Source: Chitinophagaceae bacterium (lineage in GTDB: Bacteria; Bacteroidota; Bacteroidia; Chitinophagales; Chitinophagaceae). From it: DNA of 7,169 nucleotides. Positions 5,192 through 7,169 of this stretch are shown here, piece after piece; the stretch's first letter is position 1; the number at the start of each line of letters is the position of its first letter. Below the pieces are notes generated by a model, which made no database searches, was not told the DNA's origin, and was given only the letters and a program-made list of their open reading frames with translations. The stretch is from positions 767 to 7,935 of the forward strand of contig PLEB01000235.1 in NCBI GenBank assembly GCA_003136915.1, in the 5' to 3' direction. A program made the translations under genes and the position numbers.

Positions 5192-6775
5192 TTACCCCGA
5201 TGCTGCGCTGGTAGTTATTGGCCTGGTGCAAATGCCAGTCAGGACCGTCTTTCTATGTCCAAAATCATTGCTGTTTTGAATGGTGACTGAAATTTTGTTC
5301 TGATCAAAACTACAAATGGTTGTTTCTGTGTGGGGACTTTCAATATATCGCAAGGTCAGCTCCAGTGTATGATCATCCGTCCAGCGGTAGATCCCCGCAA
5401 CTTTTGAATAAGTGAATGGTAAAAGATCAAAGCTTTTATTGGTAAAGAGGCCTGGTCCCGGTTTGGCTGTTTCTCCTTTTTGCCATCCGTCAAGACCGAA
5501 ATTTAATTTATATTCTGCTGAATCCATTTTTATGGTTAGCAGGCATTGACGGTTTGCAAAATTGAAGGAAATATTCCCCATATGTTTCTGATTCGGTGCC
5601 ATAGTAAAGCTTTCACCCGAAACCGTTTTTTCTATGGCCGGAGAAAACGTTTTTGAGGGTTTGGGAAGAGAAAGCCGAGAAAGTTTTTTTTGCAGGATCG
5701 TCAGATCTTTTTTGTCAGGAGGTAATTTTCCCGGATGCATAGCCGGCAACAAGTATTTCCATACCAGGTTTAATTCATCCTGCATATCGGCAGTTTCAGC
5801 TGTAATTGCAATTACTGCATCTTCAGCAGGCATCATGATAATAAACTGACCATAGGCTCCGTCTGCGCGGTAAGCTCCGTTCCTGCATCGCCACATCTGG
5901 TAACAATAACCCTGTTCCCAATCGCTCGAATCCCTTTGTGATTGCGGTTTGTCAGGGTTTTGAATGATCTTTTCAGTAGTGGCTTCCTCAATCCAATCAG
6001 CTGACAAAATTTGTTTGCCGTTCCATTTCCCCTTTTGCAAAAAGAGTTGCCCGAATTTGGTCATGTCTTCCGTTTTTACTCTGAGACCCCATCCTCCGGT
6101 ATTGATGCCCAGTGGGCTTGACTCCCAGTCTTCTCCTTCAATACCCAAAGGCTCAAATAACCTTGGCCGGAGATAATCAATTATTTTTTCGCCAGTCACT
6201 TTTTGCACAATGGCCGACAGCATAAAACTGGCCAGGGTATTGTAAAGAAAATGCGTACCCGGCTTATATACCAGGGGCCACGCCAGAAAGGCCTTTACCC
6301 AATTGCTGTTCCCCGGAACTACTGCATAAGTTGGTTCCGGTTTCTGGCCAACGGACATCGTAAGCAGGTTCTTTACGGTGAGCTCTGAAAGATAGGGGCT
6401 GATACTATCGGGCAGGTTGTCCGGAAAAAAGGAAATGACCTTATCGTCCAGGCTGAGTCTTTTTTCGCTCACTGCAAATCCCACAGCGGTAGCTGTAAAA
6501 CTTTTGCTTGCTGAATACATCGTGTGCTTCAACCCGGGTGCATAGGGATCCCACCAGCCTTCCGCTATCACCATGCCATGCCGTAGAAACATGAAGCTGT
6601 GCAATTCGTTTTTGCTTTTATCGGCAGCCTGAACGAAATGCAAAATCCCTGTTGATGAAACTCCTTCCGATTCCGGATTGGAAAATGAAAATGTATTCTT
6701 TGTCTGAGCGCCAGTGCTGACGCTCATCAACAATAAGATCAGTGAAATAAATAATGGCAATTTTCTGAGTCGCAT
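5192..6775 (-). CDS. Secreted serine hydrolase, class C beta-lactamase / S12-like
   Basis: A 527-residue exported protein. Residues 1-23 form a signal peptide (RLRK, then a leucine-rich core, then STGA before QTK). Residues about 32-345 are a beta-lactamase-fold serine hydrolase: S88-A-S-K91 is the SxxK motif with nucleophile S88 and base K91, Y178 in FLYNT occupies the place of the catalytic YxN tyrosine, and GAYGQ at 306-310 lies where the family has its third, KTG/HxG-like motif. Substrates in this family include peptides, esters and lactams; the sequence does not say which, and resistance should not be assumed. Residues about 350-527 form a beta-rich C-terminal region that I do not recognise. 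The start codon gives a proper signal peptide, and the next Met is at residue 17, inside the hydrophobic core. The start is covered by one arm of a 13-nt inverted repeat. It is the first gene of a probable three-gene transcript with the DinB-like and GH97 genes. Confidence 0.9.
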   Translation of the reverse strand: MRLRKLPLFISLILLLMSVSTGAQTKNTFSFSNPESEGVSSTGILHFVQAADKSKNELHSFMFLRHGMVIAEGWWDPYAPGLKHTMYSASKSFTATAVGFAVSEKRLSLDDKVISFFPDNLPDSISPYLSELTVKNLLTMSVGQKPEPTYAVVPGNSNWVKAFLAWPLVYKPGTHFLYNTLASFMLSAIVQKVTGEKIIDYLRPRLFEPLGIEGEDWESSPLGINTGGWGLRVKTEDMTKFGQLFLQKGKWNGKQILSADWIEEATTEKIIQNPDKPQSQRDSSDWEQGYCYQMWRCRNGAYRADGAYGQFIIMMPAEDAVIAITAETADMQDELNLVWKYLLPAMHPGKLPPDKKDLTILQKKLSRLSLPKPSKTFSPAIEKTVSGESFTMAPNQKHMGNISFNFANRQCLLTIKMDSAEYKLNFGLDGWQKGETAKPGPGLFTNKSFDLLPFTYSKVAGIYRWTDDHTLELTLRYIESPHTETTICSFDQNKISVTIQNSNDFGHRKTVLTGICTRPITTSAASG

Positions 6776-6867
6776 GCAATTTTTTTTTCGGCCTTATTTA
6801 AACTGGTATTTTTCCTAGAGGTAATTTCAGCGAAGTTAGTTTATAGAGCCTTTGAAAATTGCATGCG
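6771..6867 (-). promoter_or_regulatory. 13-nt perfect inverted repeat covering the serine hydrolase start codon
   Basis: CGCATGCAATTTT (6771-6783) and AAAATTGCATGCG (6855-6867) are exact reverse complements separated by 71 nt. A minus-strand transcript starting upstream of 6867 could fold so that the ATG at 6775-6773 and eight bases before it are paired. Pairing stops at exactly 13 on both sides. An RNA switch, a DNA-level site and a scar of a small inverted duplication are all possible. No target-site duplication flanks it, which speaks against a transposon. Confidence 0.4.
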
Positions 6868-6882
6868 TTTATGGATATGAAT

Positions 6883-6899
6883 AAAGGCTGGAAGCCTTT
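6883..6899 (+). promoter_or_regulatory. Short perfect hairpin upstream of the isomerase promoter
   Basis: AAAGGCT (6883-6889), loop GGA, AGCCTTT (6893-6899). It lies in a divergent region where no transcript needs to end, and 4 nt before the -33 candidate at 6904, so an operator-like or leader role is more sensible than a terminator. A chance origin cannot be excluded. Confidence 0.3.
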
Positions 6900-6903
6900 C
6901 CCT

Positions 6904-6934
6904 TTTGCCCTATCCAAAAAAATATTTACATTAC
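6904..6934 (+). promoter_or_regulatory. Candidate promoter of the sugar phosphate isomerase gene
   Basis: TTTG at 6904-6907, a 19-nt spacer and TACATTAC at 6927-6934 (four of six to TAnnTTTG). Transcription would start near 6941, giving a leader of about 17 nt before the ATG at 6958. The perfect -33 and correct spacing support it; the -7 match is only moderate. Confidence 0.35.
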
Positions 6935-6957
6935 ACTAACAAGCAAAATCAAGCTAT

Positions 6958-7169
6958 ATGAAATTTGCCTTATTGACGGTAACGTACGGGGGATTGTTTT
7001 ACAAAGGACAAGCTTTATCGCTCGAACAGCAGGTCCATCGAGCCAAAGAGTTTGGCTTTGACGCACTAGCCATAGAGACCAAGCGCCCGGTTGCTTCCCC
7101 ACTTGATTTGAGTAAGGCGGATCGTACGCGCATAAAAAAGCTGGCCGCCGATGAAGGAATTGTGCTGTG
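6958..7169 (+). CDS. Sugar phosphate isomerase/epimerase (TIM-barrel), 5' part only
   Basis: The first 70 codons of a gene that runs off the right edge. The N-terminus MKFALLTVTYGGLFYKGQAL, followed by LEQQVHRAKEFGFDALAIET, is the first strand and helix of a xylose-isomerase-like TIM barrel (AP endonuclease family 2 superfamily), where the GFDALAIE segment forms the second strand. Closely similar starts are common in Chitinophaga-type proteins annotated as sugar phosphate isomerase/epimerase. They are thought to interconvert sugars or cyclitols in the cytoplasm. The catalytic metal-binding residues lie beyond the window, so substrate and activity cannot be judged. There is no signal peptide. 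The gene is divergent from the serine hydrolase, with 182 nt between the starts; a promoter candidate lies just upstream. Confidence 0.8.
   Translation, partial: MKFALLTVTYGGLFYKGQALSLEQQVHRAKEFGFDALAIETKRPVASPLDLSKADRTRIKKLAADEGIVL

Noticed and set aside
5192..6775. Antibiotic-resistance beta-lactamase
   Set aside because: The SxxK motif is shared by the wide S12-like serine hydrolase family; length, extra C-terminal region and the third motif do not match AmpC-type resistance enzymes.
6841..6864. Seven-codon minus-strand ORF (MQFSKAL) starting in the upstream arm of the 13-nt repeat, a possible leader peptide
   Set aside because: Its ATG is simply part of the repeated sequence, there is no run of regulatory codons, and so short an ORF is easily random.
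6771..6867. Terminal inverted repeats of a miniature transposable element
   Set aside because: No target-site duplication flanks the arms, the left arm lies in the coding start of a conserved gene, and no second copy is present in the window.
6871..6939. 22-codon plus-strand ORF (MDMNKGWKPF...) before the isomerase gene
   Set aside because: It overlaps the hairpin and the promoter candidate and has no family resemblance; probably chance.

Overview
The window looks like chromosome from a Bacteroidota bacterium, probably of the Chitinophagaceae type. This is inferred from the gene families (GH97 glycosidase, secreted serine hydrolase, DUF2461, DinB-like protein, Chitinophaga-style sugar phosphate isomerase), the A-rich leaders without clear Shine-Dalgarno sequences, and promoter candidates of the -33 TTTG / -7 TAnnTTTG kind. 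No RNA genes, CRISPR array, insertion sequence or phage genes were seen.

Left part (1-1767, plus strand): after a possible 15-codon tail of an upstream gene comes a fused regulator (155-1255). It carries an N-terminal DUF4242 (nickel-binding-protein-like) domain, a central domain resembling class III nucleotide cyclases but lacking key catalytic residues, and a C-terminal AraC-type DNA-binding domain. Directly downstream on the same strand is a small secreted protein (1366-1767) that is itself a DUF4242 domain behind a signal peptide. A 9-bp inverted repeat overlaps the candidate promoter of this second gene. The pair looks like a sensor/regulator plus exported paralogue and is the best candidate here for a little-described system. 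A short convergent gap follows, with an inverted repeat and an unexplained hydrophobic open frame.

Middle and right part (1879-6775, minus strand): four co-oriented genes. In transcription order they are a secreted class C beta-lactamase-like serine hydrolase, a DinB-family protein, a secreted GH97 alpha-glycosidase with retaining-type (alpha-galactosidase-like) catalytic residues, and a DUF2461 protein. The first three are 39 and 41 nt apart and may be co-transcribed. DUF2461 follows after 80 nt with its own promoter candidate. No SusC/SusD genes are visible, so the GH97 gene is not shown to be part of a classical polysaccharide utilisation locus.

Right end (6776-7169): a divergent intergenic region contains a perfect 13-nt inverted repeat whose left arm covers the serine hydrolase start codon, then a short perfect hairpin and a candidate promoter for a plus-strand sugar phosphate isomerase/epimerase gene that runs off the window.
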